From contig DATLYF010000007.1 of the NCBI GenBank assembly GCA_035575095.1, positions 1-34,661 on the forward strand: a stretch of 34,661 nucleotides of DNA, in the 5' to 3' direction. The notes beneath the pieces were generated by a model. The model was given only the letters and a program-made list of their open reading frames with translations. It had not been told where the DNA came from and made no database searches. Source of the stretch: DATLYF01 sp035575095 (lineage in GTDB: Bacteria > Pseudomonadota > Gammaproteobacteria > Competibacterales > Competibacteraceae). Shown piece by piece: positions 8,020 to 15,163 of this stretch; within the stretch, counting starts at the first letter, position 1, and each line of letters opens with the position of its first letter. A program made the translations under genes and the position numbers.

Positions 8020-8243
8020 CTATACGCTGACGAGTTGGGTATCCCCCAGGCGGGATAGGCGGCGGTCAAATGTGTGCAGGGGCAGTCCCAGCTGCTGGGC
8101 GCGGGCGAGAATCAAGCAATCGGAAAAGTCCGCGCCACCAACACCACCTGGGCGACGAAGACCCGGTTAGCGGCGTGCGCCAGCTCGCGGGCAGCCTGTA
8201 CCTGTTCCGGCTGACCGGGATCGCCCACCAGGATGCGCACCAA
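8020..8243 (-). pseudogene. Degenerate PIN-domain (VapC-like) toxin gene
   Basis: Two pieces of a PIN-domain ribonuclease are readable in different frames of the minus strand. The 5' piece (from about 8243) reads LVRILVGDPGQPEQVQAAR and on to FVAQVVLV before a stop. The 3' piece reads GADFSDCLILARAQQLGLPL, then TFDRRL, to a TAG at 8020-8022. VapC toxins are about 130 residues; here only about 75 remain, the central segment with the conserved Glu is lost, the frame is broken between the halves and no start codon is evident. The rest of the 313-base gap between bluB and the a,c-diamide synthase gene shows nothing else. It is related to, but not a copy of, the intact PIN gene at 9.6 kb. Confidence 0.75.
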
Positions 8244-8317
8244 TCTGCATGTCCGGCTCTCCCACCGATGTATTACTCATAACGCTAGTGTAATCCTCGC
8301 TGATATCGGGTAAGAGA

Positions 8318-9607
8318 TCAGGGCTGGAACAAGCGCGCCGCCGCCTGCGGCGCACTGGGAAAGTACAGGTGCAGGTAACTCGCCACGGTATTGCCGACCC
8401 GGTACACCGCCTCGCCCGCGCCGCCGCGCTGGCGGCGAGCATAGGCGACGGGAGCAAGGCGCATCGCCAGCCGGGAGTGATGGAAGGTGTGGCCTCTGAG
8501 TTCGCCGTGCCCGAGGTCCACCGACTGCATGCCCAATGCCACCAGCTTCGGCTGTAGCGCCGCCGTGCCGGGCAGCAGGCCGACTAACTCGGCGCTGGCG
8601 CCCTGCTTGTCGGCCAGCCGCTCCAGCAGATAGAGCATGCCGCCGCACTCGGCGTAGATCGGCTTGCCCTGGGCATGGTGGGCGCGCACCGCAGCCAGCA
8701 TGGCGCGGTTCTGTGCTAGTTGCGACAGATGCAGCTCCGGGTAGCCGCCGGGCAGATAGAGGGCATCGACCGCGGGCAGCGCCGCATCGGCCAGCGGCGA
8801 GAAGAAGCGCAGCTCTGCCCCCATGGCGGCGAGCAGGGCCAGATTGGCCGGATAGAGGAAGGAGAAGGCACGGTCGCGGGCGATGCCGATGCGCATCCCC
8901 GCGAGCAGCCGCGGCGGCGGCGCCAGATCAGGATCGGCGAAGACCACCGGCGGCGGCAGCCCGGCCAGGCCGGTGCCGGCCACCAGGGCGGCGGCGGCCT
9001 CCAGGCGCTCGTCCAGGTCCGCCACCTCCTCGGCCTGCACCAGGCCGAGATGGCGATCGGGCAGGGTGATGGCACCGTCCTTGGGCAGCGCGCCGAGCCA
9101 GGGCAGGTCGGGCGGCAGGCTCTCGGCCAGAAGCTGGCCGTGCCAGGCGCTGGCCACACGGTTGGCCAGGACTCCCGCGACCCGCAGCTCAGGCCGGTAA
9201 CGCGCCAGCCCATAGGCCAGTGCGCCGAAGGTCTGGGCCATGGCCCCGGCATCGATGAGAATGGCCACCGGTAGCCCCAAGGCCAAGGCCAGATCGGCGC
9301 TGGAGGGGGTGCCGTCGTGCAGCCCCATGACCCCTTCGACCAGGATCAGGTCGGCCTCGCCGGCGGCCTCGAACAGCAGCGCCCGGCACTGTTCCGCGCC
9401 CACCATCCACAGGTCGAGCTGCGCCACCCCGGCCCCCGAGGCCCGCTCCAGGATCATCGGATCGAGGAAGTCGGGACCGGTCTTGAACACGCGCACGCGC
9501 CGGCCCTGGTTGCGATGGTGGCGGGCCAGACCGGCGCTCAAGGTGGTCTTGCCTTGGCCGGAAGCGGGCGCGGCCAGGAGCAGGGCGGGGCAGGATCGCG
9601 ACGTCAT
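8318..9607 (-). CDS. cbiA: Cobyrinate a,c-diamide synthase (CbiA/CobB)
   Basis: This 429-aa amidotransferase uses glutamine and ATP to amidate carboxylates a and c of cobyrinic (CbiA) or hydrogenobyrinic (CobB) acid. The N-terminal ATP-binding loop is APASGQGKTT (about residues 13-22), followed by KTGPDFLDP. The C-terminal class I glutamine amidotransferase domain has the nucleophile in YAECGGMLYL (Cys321). The ATG at 9607 has a GAGGAG site 7 bases upstream; a TTG two codons earlier would sit too close to it. Sequence alone does not separate CbiA from CobB; CbiX, CbiD and CbiG nearby favour CbiA. It follows the vapC gene by 19 bases on the same strand, so it may be read from the toxin-antitoxin promoter. 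Confidence 0.94.
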   Translation of the reverse strand: MTSRSCPALLLAAPASGQGKTTLSAGLARHHRNQGRRVRVFKTGPDFLDPMILERASGAGVAQLDLWMVGAEQCRALLFEAAGEADLILVEGVMGLHDGTPSSADLALALGLPVAILIDAGAMAQTFGALAYGLARYRPELRVAGVLANRVASAWHGQLLAESLPPDLPWLGALPKDGAITLPDRHLGLVQAEEVADLDERLEAAAALVAGTGLAGLPPPVVFADPDLAPPPRLLAGMRIGIARDRAFSFLYPANLALLAAMGAELRFFSPLADAALPAVDALYLPGGYPELHLSQLAQNRAMLAAVRAHHAQGKPIYAECGGMLYLLERLADKQGASAELVGLLPGTAALQPKLVALGMQSVDLGHGELRGHTFHHSRLAMRLAPVAYARRQRGGAGEAVYRVGNTVASYLHLYFPSAPQAAARLFQP

Positions 9608-9626
9608 GGGCAAGCTCCTCGATCGG

Positions 9627-10013
9627 CTACCACAGCACGCTGATCGGATACTGGCGGATCAAAGGGTCCGGCGTGAGCAGCGTGAGCCCATGCTGGATGG
9701 CTTGGCAGACCAACATGCGGTCGAATGGGTCTCGATGCAAAGGAGGCAGCCGCGCGAGGTGGAACACCGATGCCTCGTCGAGCGGCAGCGGCGCAATCCG
9801 ATGGCTTTCGCGGAAGCGGCCCACGATCTCCTCGACTGGAAGGGGGAAATGGAACTTGCCGAGACCCTGTTTGACCAGCAACTCCCAGGGCGAGACGGCG
9901 CTCAGGTAGACCTCATTGGCAGGATCCGAAAATGCCCGGCGCGCCTGCTCGGAGAGTTTCTCGCTACCGGTGATGAGCCACAGGAAAGTGCAGGTATCCA
10001 GCAGCACTCTCAT
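9627..10013 (-). CDS. vapC: PIN-domain toxin, VapC-like ribonuclease
   Basis: The 128-aa protein is a complete PIN-domain toxin of the type II toxin-antitoxin kind, a Mg2+-dependent RNase. The acidic site is intact: Asp6 in LLDTCTFLW, Glu44 in SPWELLVK, Asp95/Asp98 in RDPFDRML and Asp116 in TPDP. Its ATG overlaps the antitoxin stop by four bases (ATGA), the usual translational coupling. The subfamily (DTxxFLW, PxDR) is the one often paired with Phd/YefM-like antitoxins, as here. It lies inside the cobalamin locus, between cobK and the a,c-diamide synthase gene. Confidence 0.93.
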   Translation of the reverse strand: MRVLLDTCTFLWLITGSEKLSEQARRAFSDPANEVYLSAVSPWELLVKQGLGKFHFPLPVEEIVGRFRESHRIAPLPLDEASVFHLARLPPLHRDPFDRMLVCQAIQHGLTLLTPDPLIRQYPISVLW

Positions 10014-10255
10014 GAGGCGCGACCCTCGAAATCAGCGAGCACCTCCTCGGGTAGCGGCTCGAAAAAGCTGTCCGGAACCTCGAACAGGCCTTTGGCCAAT
10101 CCGATAGGGCGCGGCTCGGTGCTCTGCGGGCGAAGGGGGCGGAGCTCGGCAATGGGCTTGTTGCGACGGCAGATGATGATCGTCTCGCCTCTTTCCAGCG
10201 CCTCCAGGTGGCGGGACAAATGAGTCTTCGCCTCATGAATGTTGATCATGATCAT
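10010..10255 (-). CDS. Phd/YefM-family antitoxin
   Basis: The 81-aa protein begins MIMINIHEAKTHLSRHLEAL and continues GETIIICRRNKPIAELRPL, the Phd/YefM DNA-binding fold. An acidic C-terminal tail (EPLPEEVLADFEG) is suited to bind the toxin. The second Met at 10249 could equally be the start; neither has a clear ribosome site. A perfect 12-base palindrome TGATCATGATCA (10243-10254) covers the start codons, and a second inverted repeat overlaps the -10 box, consistent with autorepression. It is coupled to vapC by a 4-base overlap. Confidence 0.9.
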   Translation of the reverse strand: MIMINIHEAKTHLSRHLEALERGETIIICRRNKPIAELRPLRPQSTEPRPIGLAKGLFEVPDSFFEPLPEEVLADFEGRAS

Positions 10256-10274
10256 GGCTATGAACTGAACTAAG

Positions 10275-10290
10275 ATAATGATTAATTATA
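10275..10290 (-). promoter_or_regulatory. Promoter/operator of the toxin-antitoxin pair
   Basis: A perfect TATAAT (minus strand, 10285-10290) lies about 30 bases before the antitoxin start and overlaps the cobK stop codon. The sequence ATAAT-gatta-ATTAT (10275-10289) is an inverted repeat that covers this box, a likely antitoxin binding site. No good -35 is found at 17 bases. The island is strikingly AT-rich compared with its surroundings. Confidence 0.55.
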
Positions 10291-11056
10291 AGCTTCGATC
10301 CCGGAAGACACGAGCCAATAGAGCATCGATGTCGGCAAATTCGATGTCCGCTGCCGGCAGGGCCGGCCGCGCCAGCATCAGCACCGGCCGGCCCAGCTCG
10401 CGGGCGGCCTGGAGCTTGGCTTCCAACGCGCCGCCGCTGTTCTTGCTCACCAGCACGTCGTGTCCGGCGAGCAGCGCCCGCTCGTGGTCCAGGGCGAACG
10501 GCCCGCGCGCCACGATTACCGTGCGCCGCGGCGCTGGCGGCTGCGGCGTGAGACAGCGCACCGTCCAGCGCTGGTGCGCGGGCACGGGGTAGTTCAGCGC
10601 CTCCAGCCCACTGGTGAACAGGGGGCGGTGGAACGGCTCCAGGGCGGCGAGCAGCGCCGGCCAGTCGGCTACCTCGCGCCAGTCGTCGCCAGGACCGGGT
10701 GTCCATGCCGGGCGGCGGTAGGCCCACAGCGGGATGTCGGCGGCCCGCGCCGCGGCGGCGGCGTTGCCACTGATGGCGGTGGCGTAGGGGTGGGTGGCGT
10801 CGATGAGCAGCGAGATGTTCTGCTGGCGCAGATAAGTGGCCAGGCCGGCAGCGCCGCCGAAGCCGCCGCTACGCACCGGGCAGGGCAGGTCCGCGGGTGT
10901 ACGGCCTTTGCCGGCCAGGCTGTAGATCACCGGCCAGCCCGCCGTCGCCAGCCGCTCGGCCAGCCGCCGTGCTTCACCGATGCCGCCCAGCAGCAGAATC
11001 CTCGTTCTCCCTCTCCACCCGCACAGGGCAGAGGACAGAGATGAGGAGGGTATCAT
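10286..11056 (-). CDS. cobK: Precorrin-6A / cobalt-precorrin-6A reductase (CobK/CbiJ)
   Basis: This 256-aa NADPH-dependent enzyme reduces (cobalt-)precorrin-6A. The core begins TRILLLGGIGEARRLAERL (from residue 18) and shows LIDATHPYA, the LFTSGLEAL segment, IVARGPF and LVSKNSGG with the usual conserved Ser-Lys-Asn-Ser. The only start codon between the cbiD stop and the core is the ATG at 11056, which overlaps the cbiD stop (ATGA). The first 17 residues (MIPSSSLSSALCGWRGR) are not family sequence; they are read through a palindromic repeat fragment (11003-11050). The gene ends in the AT-rich promoter of the toxin-antitoxin pair. Function is very likely retained. Confidence 0.92.
   Translation of the reverse strand: MIPSSSLSSALCGWRGRTRILLLGGIGEARRLAERLATAGWPVIYSLAGKGRTPADLPCPVRSGGFGGAAGLATYLRQQNISLLIDATHPYATAISGNAAAAARAADIPLWAYRRPAWTPGPGDDWREVADWPALLAALEPFHRPLFTSGLEALNYPVPAHQRWTVRCLTPQPPAPRRTVIVARGPFALDHERALLAGHDVLVSKNSGGALEAKLQAARELGRPVLMLARPALPAADIEFADIDALLARVFRDRSL
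11003..11050. repeat. Degenerate palindromic repeat, copy A (inside the cobK start)
   Basis: The plus strand here reads CCCTCTCCACCCGCACAGGG followed by CAGAGGAC, a decayed form of a palindromic intergenic element with a CTCTCCC...GGGCAGAG core. Similar sequence occurs at 12160-12192 (opposite strand) and 31295-31331. This copy supplies codons 3-17 of cobK. Confidence 0.5.
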
Positions 11057-12150
11057 GCGACCGCACCCGCCGATCCCACGAGCCGCCCCTGGCGATCGAC
11101 GGCGAATACCTCCAGGGCCACGCTCGCCGGCACGAGGTCGCGGGCGAAGGCGAGGGCGCGCCGGCACACCGCGTCGGCCAGCGGTAGACCGGCACTCTGC
11201 GCCAGTTCCAGGGCGGCAATGCTGGTGTTGGCGCTGCGGATGGCGTCCTGCAAGATGCTGTCTGCGCCCAGGCGTGCGGCTTCGTGGCCGAGCAGGGCCA
11301 GATCGACGCGGGAGCTCTTGGAGTGCAAGTCGAGATGGCCGGCGGCGAGCTTGCTGATCTTGCCGAAGCCGCCGCACAGCGACAAGCGTGGCACCGGCTT
11401 GCGTCGCAGATACTTGAGCACTGCCCCGGCGAAATCGCCCATCTCGATCAGCGCCATCTCCGGCAGGCCATAGTGCAGCTGCATCGCTTTCTCCGAGGTG
11501 TTGCCGGTGCAGGCGGCGAGGTGGCTGAGGCCGTTGGCCAGAGCCACGTCGATGCCCTGCTGGATGGAGGCGATGTAGGCGGCGCAGGAGAAGGGGCGGA
11601 CGATGCCGGTGGTGCCGAGGATGGACAGCCCGCCGATTATCCCTAAGCGCGGGTTCATAGTCTTGAGGGCCAGTGCCTCGCCCTGGTCCACGCCGATGGC
11701 CACCTCGAAGCCGCCGGCATAGCGGTGCTGTGCCGCCACGGCGGCGAGGTGCTCGCTCATCATGCGCCGCGGCACCGGGTTGATGGCCGGCTCCCCCACC
11801 GGAATGGAAAGTCCCTCACGGGTGACGATGCCCACCCCGGGCCCGGCCTGGAAGCGCACCCCCGGCGCGGGCGACAGTCGCACCCGGGCGAACACCAGGG
11901 CGCCGTGGGTGACGTCGGGGTCGTCGCCGGCGTCCTTGATAGTGCCGGCCTCGGCACCGTCTGCCCAGGTCCGGCAGAACTCCAGGCGCAAGCTCACCCG
12001 CTGCCCCTTGGGCAAGGTGATCTCCACCGCCTCCGCCGCCATGCCGCTCAGCAGCAGCTGCGCCGCCGCCAGACTGGTGGCGGTGGCGCAAGCGCCGGTG
12101 GTGTAGCCGGAGCGCAGCGGGCGGTTTTCCTCGGGGGTTTCGTCGCGCAT
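11053..12150 (-). CDS. cbiD: Cobalt-precorrin-5B C1-methyltransferase (CbiD)
   Basis: CbiD methylates C-1 of cobalt-precorrin-5B with S-adenosylmethionine and marks the cobalt-early route. The 365-aa protein starts with the signature LRSGYTTGACATAT and has TIKDAGDDPDVTHG, GVGIVTREGL, the NPVPRRMM segment, ISILGTTG-like LSILGTTGIVRPFS and HLAACTGNTSE. I use the ATG at 12150; a GTG at 12177 would add nine residues encoded in a palindromic repeat. The stop overlaps the cobK start by four bases. The downstream order cbiD-cobK keeps consecutive pathway steps together. Confidence 0.96.
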   Translation of the reverse strand: MRDETPEENRPLRSGYTTGACATATSLAAAQLLLSGMAAEAVEITLPKGQRVSLRLEFCRTWADGAEAGTIKDAGDDPDVTHGALVFARVRLSPAPGVRFQAGPGVGIVTREGLSIPVGEPAINPVPRRMMSEHLAAVAAQHRYAGGFEVAIGVDQGEALALKTMNPRLGIIGGLSILGTTGIVRPFSCAAYIASIQQGIDVALANGLSHLAACTGNTSEKAMQLHYGLPEMALIEMGDFAGAVLKYLRRKPVPRLSLCGGFGKISKLAAGHLDLHSKSSRVDLALLGHEAARLGADSILQDAIRSANTSIAALELAQSAGLPLADAVCRRALAFARDLVPASVALEVFAVDRQGRLVGSAGAVA

Positions 12151-12159
12151 GGTGGTCCA

Positions 12160-12192
12160 CTCTGCCCCCACTCCCACCGGCGGGAGAGGGAA
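12160..12192. repeat. Degenerate palindromic repeat, copy B (hupE-cbiD gap)
   Basis: The 49-base gap between hupE and cbiD is mostly this element. A near-perfect 16-base palindrome CTCCCACCGGCGGGAG (12171-12186) sits inside CTCTGCCC...GAGAGGGAA. On the minus strand it shares its CCCTCTCCC and GGGCAGAG parts with copies A and C. It could form a hairpin in the operon mRNA just before cbiD. Confidence 0.6.
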
Positions 12193-12199
12193 TTTGGGC

Positions 12200-12787
12200 T
12201 CAGCTCACCAGTCCGCTTGCCAGCGCCACCCCGGCGGCGGCAATGACACCGCCGCCCAGGCGCAGCAGCTTGGGTGCTAGCCAACGCTGGCCGAGCAGGG
12301 CGGCGCCGGCGCCGACGGCGTGTAGCGTCGCGGTGGCGACGACGAAGCCGATGGCATAGGTCAGTGCGGAGACACTCTCCGGCAACTCGCTGCCGTGGGC
12401 GTGGCCGTGGAACAGGGCAAACACGCCGACGATGGCCATGCCGGCGGCGGTCGGGAGGCGGGTGGCGCTGGCGATCAGCACGCCGAACAGGATCACCGAG
12501 CCGACGATGCCCGGCTCCACCAGCGGCAGGGGTATGCCGGCCAGGGCGAGGAGGCCACCCACCAGCAGCATGCCGACGAAGGCGCCAGGCACGGCCCACA
12601 GGGCGCGCCCGCCCTGCTGGGCGGCCCACAGGCCCACTGCCAGCATGGCCAGTAGGTGGTCGAGCCCGCCCAGCGGGTGGGCCAGGCCGTGGTATAGGCC
12701 CGCGGTAGCGCCCACGCCGGTGTGGGCCAGGGCGGGGGTGGCGAGGCTGGCCAGCAGCAGGGCGGCCAGAGTGCGACGTTGATTCAT
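12200..12787 (-). CDS. HupE/UreJ-family metal transporter, probably for cobalt
   Basis: The 195-aa membrane protein has a signal peptide (ending ALA before HTG), the family motif HPLGGLDHLLAMLAVG, a histidine patch FHGHAHGSELP and about six hydrophobic helices. HupE/UreJ proteins move Ni2+ or Co2+ across the membrane. It lies inside the cobalamin operon: only two bases after cobM, with its AAGGAG ribosome site within the cobM end, and upstream of cbiD. With riboswitch control of the operon, this points to cobalt rather than nickel. The metal is an inference from context. Confidence 0.9.
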   Translation of the reverse strand: MNQRRTLAALLLASLATPALAHTGVGATAGLYHGLAHPLGGLDHLLAMLAVGLWAAQQGGRALWAVPGAFVGMLLVGGLLALAGIPLPLVEPGIVGSVILFGVLIASATRLPTAAGMAIVGVFALFHGHAHGSELPESVSALTYAIGFVVATATLHAVGAGAALLGQRWLAPKLLRLGGGVIAAAGVALASGLVS

Positions 12788-12789
12788 GG

Positions 12790-13599
12790 TCAGGCTCCTT
12801 CTGGTTGTGTAGAGGTATCGTCGGCAGCGGCCCGCCGTTGCCGGCGCCGATAAGCGGGCCGGTAGACATGGGCCTTGTCCTCGTCGTAGAGAAAGGAATC
12901 GTTGAAGCGCTCCGCGGCCAGCACGTGGCCGACCAGGATCAGGGCGGTGCGGTGATAGCCCCGATCGCGCACCTTGGCCACGATATCGGCCAGCGTGCCG
13001 GTGACCCGGTCGTGGTCCGGCCAGCCCACCCGGTACAGCACCGCCACCGGGCAGTCGGCACCATAGTGCGGGGTCAGCTCCTCGACGATTTTATGGATGC
13101 GGTTGATGCCGAGGTGTATCGCCAGCGTTGCCCGGTGCTGCGCCAGCGATGCCAACGACTCGCCCGCGGGCATGTCGGTCTTGCCGGCGTAACGGGTGAG
13201 GATCACGGTCTGCGACACGCCGGGCAGGGTCAGCTCGCAGCCCAGGGCGGCGGCCGAGGCCGCGGTGGCGGTAACACCCGGGATGATCTCGTAGGGGATG
13301 CCCAGCTCGCGCAGCCGGCGGATCTGTTCGCCGATGGCGCCGTACAGCGAGGGGTCGCCGGAATGCACCCGCGCTACGTCCTCGCCACGTTGATGGGCAG
13401 CTTGGATGTGCGCAACGATCTGCTCCAGATGCAGCTCGGCGGTGTTGACCACGCTATGGGCACGATGGCCCTCCAGCACCGCCGGCGGCACCAGCGAGCC
13501 GGCGTAGAGAATCACCGGGCACTGGCGGATCAGGCGCTGGCCCTTGACGGTGATCAGTTCCGGGTCGCCGGGGCCGGCGCCGATGAAATAGACGGTCAT
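12790..13599 (-). CDS. cobM: Precorrin-4 / cobalt-precorrin-4 C11-methyltransferase
   Basis: This 269-aa SAM-dependent methyltransferase (CobM/CbiF) adds the C-11 methyl group. The motifs are VYFIGAGPGDPELIT at the N-terminus, VARVHSGDPSLYGA, the PGVTATAASAAALG helix and the typical LTRYAGKTDMPAGE. The C-terminus carries a basic low-complexity tail (YRRRQRR and beyond) longer than the enzyme core needs. It is four bases from cobJ upstream and two bases from hupE downstream. Confidence 0.96.
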   Translation of the reverse strand: MTVYFIGAGPGDPELITVKGQRLIRQCPVILYAGSLVPPAVLEGHRAHSVVNTAELHLEQIVAHIQAAHQRGEDVARVHSGDPSLYGAIGEQIRRLRELGIPYEIIPGVTATAASAAALGCELTLPGVSQTVILTRYAGKTDMPAGESLASLAQHRATLAIHLGINRIHKIVEELTPHYGADCPVAVLYRVGWPDHDRVTGTLADIVAKVRDRGYHRTALILVGHVLAAERFNDSFLYDEDKAHVYRPAYRRRQRRAAADDTSTQPEGA

Positions 13600-13603
13600 G
13601 GTT

Positions 13604-14374
13604 TCAGTTCCGGGTCAGGTCGGGAGCCAGTTTCCGCCCATAGCCGCGCGGCGTGTACACCCAGTCGCCTACCCGCCGCGTCTCGCGGTTGCCCACCAGC
13701 ACCAGGGTCAGCATGTCCACTTCGGCCGGATCCAGCGCCCCCAGGGTGGTGAGGCCGATGCGCTCGGTCACGCGGCTGACGTTGCGGGCGATGACCACCG
13801 GGGTGTCGGCCGGGCGGTGCGCTAGCAGGATGTCACGGGCGCGGGCCAGTTGCCAGTGGCGCTTCTGCGATACCGGATTGTAGAAGGCCACCACGAAGTC
13901 GCCCAGACCGGCGGCCCGGATGCGGGTCTCGATGGTCTCCCAGGGGGTGAGCAGATCGGAGAGCGAAATGGTGCAGAAATCGTGCGCGATGGGCGCTCCC
14001 ACCCGGGCCGCCGTGGCCTGGATGGCGGAAATGCCGGGAATGACCTGGATGGCGACCTCCTGCCAATCCGGCTTGGGCTCCCGATCGAGCAGCTCGAACA
14101 CCAGGGTGGCCATGGCGTAGATGCCGGCGTCGCCGCTGGAGAGCAGCGCCGTGACCCGACCCGCGGCGGCCAGCTCCAGGGCCAGCCGGGCGCGCTCGAT
14201 CTCCTCGCCCAGCGGGCGGTCGTGGCGGGTCTTGCCGGCGGCCAGCCCGCCCAGCAGGTCGATGTACAGCGGATAGGCCACCAGCTCGGTGCTGGCGGCG
14301 ATGGCCGCGCGTGCCGCCGGACTGAGCAGGCCCGGGTCACCGGGGCCGGTGCCGACGATGTAAAGCTGTTTCAT
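13604..14374 (-). CDS. cobJ: Precorrin-3B / cobalt-factor III C17-methyltransferase
   Basis: The 256-aa enzyme (CobJ/CbiH) methylates C-17 and drives ring contraction. The motifs are LYIVGTGPGDPGLLSP, LLSSGDAGIYAMA, IPGISAIQATAARVGAPIAHDFCTISLSD and FYNPVSQKRHWQL, all typical. It starts six bases after cbiG, with GGGAAG as a possible ribosome site. Because CbiG is encoded next to it and no CobG or CobZ is seen, the cobalt-dependent CbiH-type reaction is the more likely one. Confidence 0.96.
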   Translation of the reverse strand: MKQLYIVGTGPGDPGLLSPAARAAIAASTELVAYPLYIDLLGGLAAGKTRHDRPLGEEIERARLALELAAAGRVTALLSSGDAGIYAMATLVFELLDREPKPDWQEVAIQVIPGISAIQATAARVGAPIAHDFCTISLSDLLTPWETIETRIRAAGLGDFVVAFYNPVSQKRHWQLARARDILLAHRPADTPVVIARNVSRVTERIGLTTLGALDPAEVDMLTLVLVGNRETRRVGDWVYTPRGYGRKLAPDLTRN

Positions 14375-14380
14375 CCTTCT

Positions 14381-15163
14381 CTATCTTCCCAGAGTATCCC
14401 GATACCCCCGCGCCAGCGCGAACGTGGCCCGGGCATTCTTGCGCTTGGGGATGAGCAGTTCCGCCGCGGTGCCGGTGAGCGCTTCGGCATGGGCCAGGGC
14501 CGCAGCCTCGGCCACGCCGTAGCAGCCGGTTTCGCGGCGCACGATCTCGGAGCGCTGGGTCAGCCGCGCCGCGTAGGCATCCAACTGCCCGGCCGGGTAG
14601 AACACCGCCGGCACCCCCAGGCGCTGCGCCAGGGCCAGCAGTCCGGCCTCGTCGCGCTTGATCTCGATGCTGGCCAGGGCGGCGAGCTGGCCGGGGTAGA
14701 GGCCGTGCTCGCCCAGGCTGTGCTCGAGCAACTCGCGCAGTACCGCCTCGGGACAGCCGCGCTCGCAGCCCATGCCCGCCACCAGCACCGGATCGGTGTA
14801 GCGCCGCGCCCCGGTGATCACGCACTGGCCGCCCAGGTCCCGCGCCAGCCGCTCGCCCCAGGCGTTGGCCCCGCCCTCGTGACCGGCCAGCAACGGGATG
14901 ACATGGTGGCCATGCTCGTCCAGCACCAGTACCGGCGGGTCGCGATATTTGTCCTGCAAGACCGAGGCCAGGGTACGCACGGCGATGCCGCAAGCCATGA
15001 TCAAGACCAGGGCATGGCCGGCCTGGAAGCGTGTCTGCACCGTCTCCTGGAACGGCTGCGGGCGGTGCAGGTGCTCGGCATCCGGCATCAGCACCAGCAG
15101 GCGCTCGGCCAGCGCCGCGCCAGGAGCAGTCAGGCTGACGATGGTAACCGGGCGCTGCATCAT
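14381..15163 (-). CDS. cbiG: Cobalt-precorrin-5A hydrolase CbiG, short form
   Basis: CbiG opens the delta-lactone of cobalt-precorrin-5A and releases acetaldehyde. The 260-aa protein has the CbiG N-terminal domain (LVLIMACGIAVRTLAS, HVIPLLAGHEGGANAWGERL) and the C-terminal CobE/CbiG domain (VAGMGCERGCPEAVL, IEIKRDEAGL, ETGCYGVAEAAAL). CbiG is usually about 330-350 aa with a middle domain between them; here the two are joined almost directly after CVITGA. The ATG at 15163 overlaps the cobI stop (ATGATG context). The frame is open further upstream, but that is shadow of cobI. Confidence 0.92.
   Translation of the reverse strand: MMQRPVTIVSLTAPGAALAERLLVLMPDAEHLHRPQPFQETVQTRFQAGHALVLIMACGIAVRTLASVLQDKYRDPPVLVLDEHGHHVIPLLAGHEGGANAWGERLARDLGGQCVITGARRYTDPVLVAGMGCERGCPEAVLRELLEHSLGEHGLYPGQLAALASIEIKRDEAGLLALAQRLGVPAVFYPAGQLDAYAARLTQRSEIVRRETGCYGVAEAAALAHAEALTGTAAELLIPKRKNARATFALARGYRDTLGR

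Noticed and set aside
8318..9643. Plus-strand frames over the a,c-diamide synthase gene
   Set aside because: Low-complexity Arg/Pro/Ala-rich translations with no family features.
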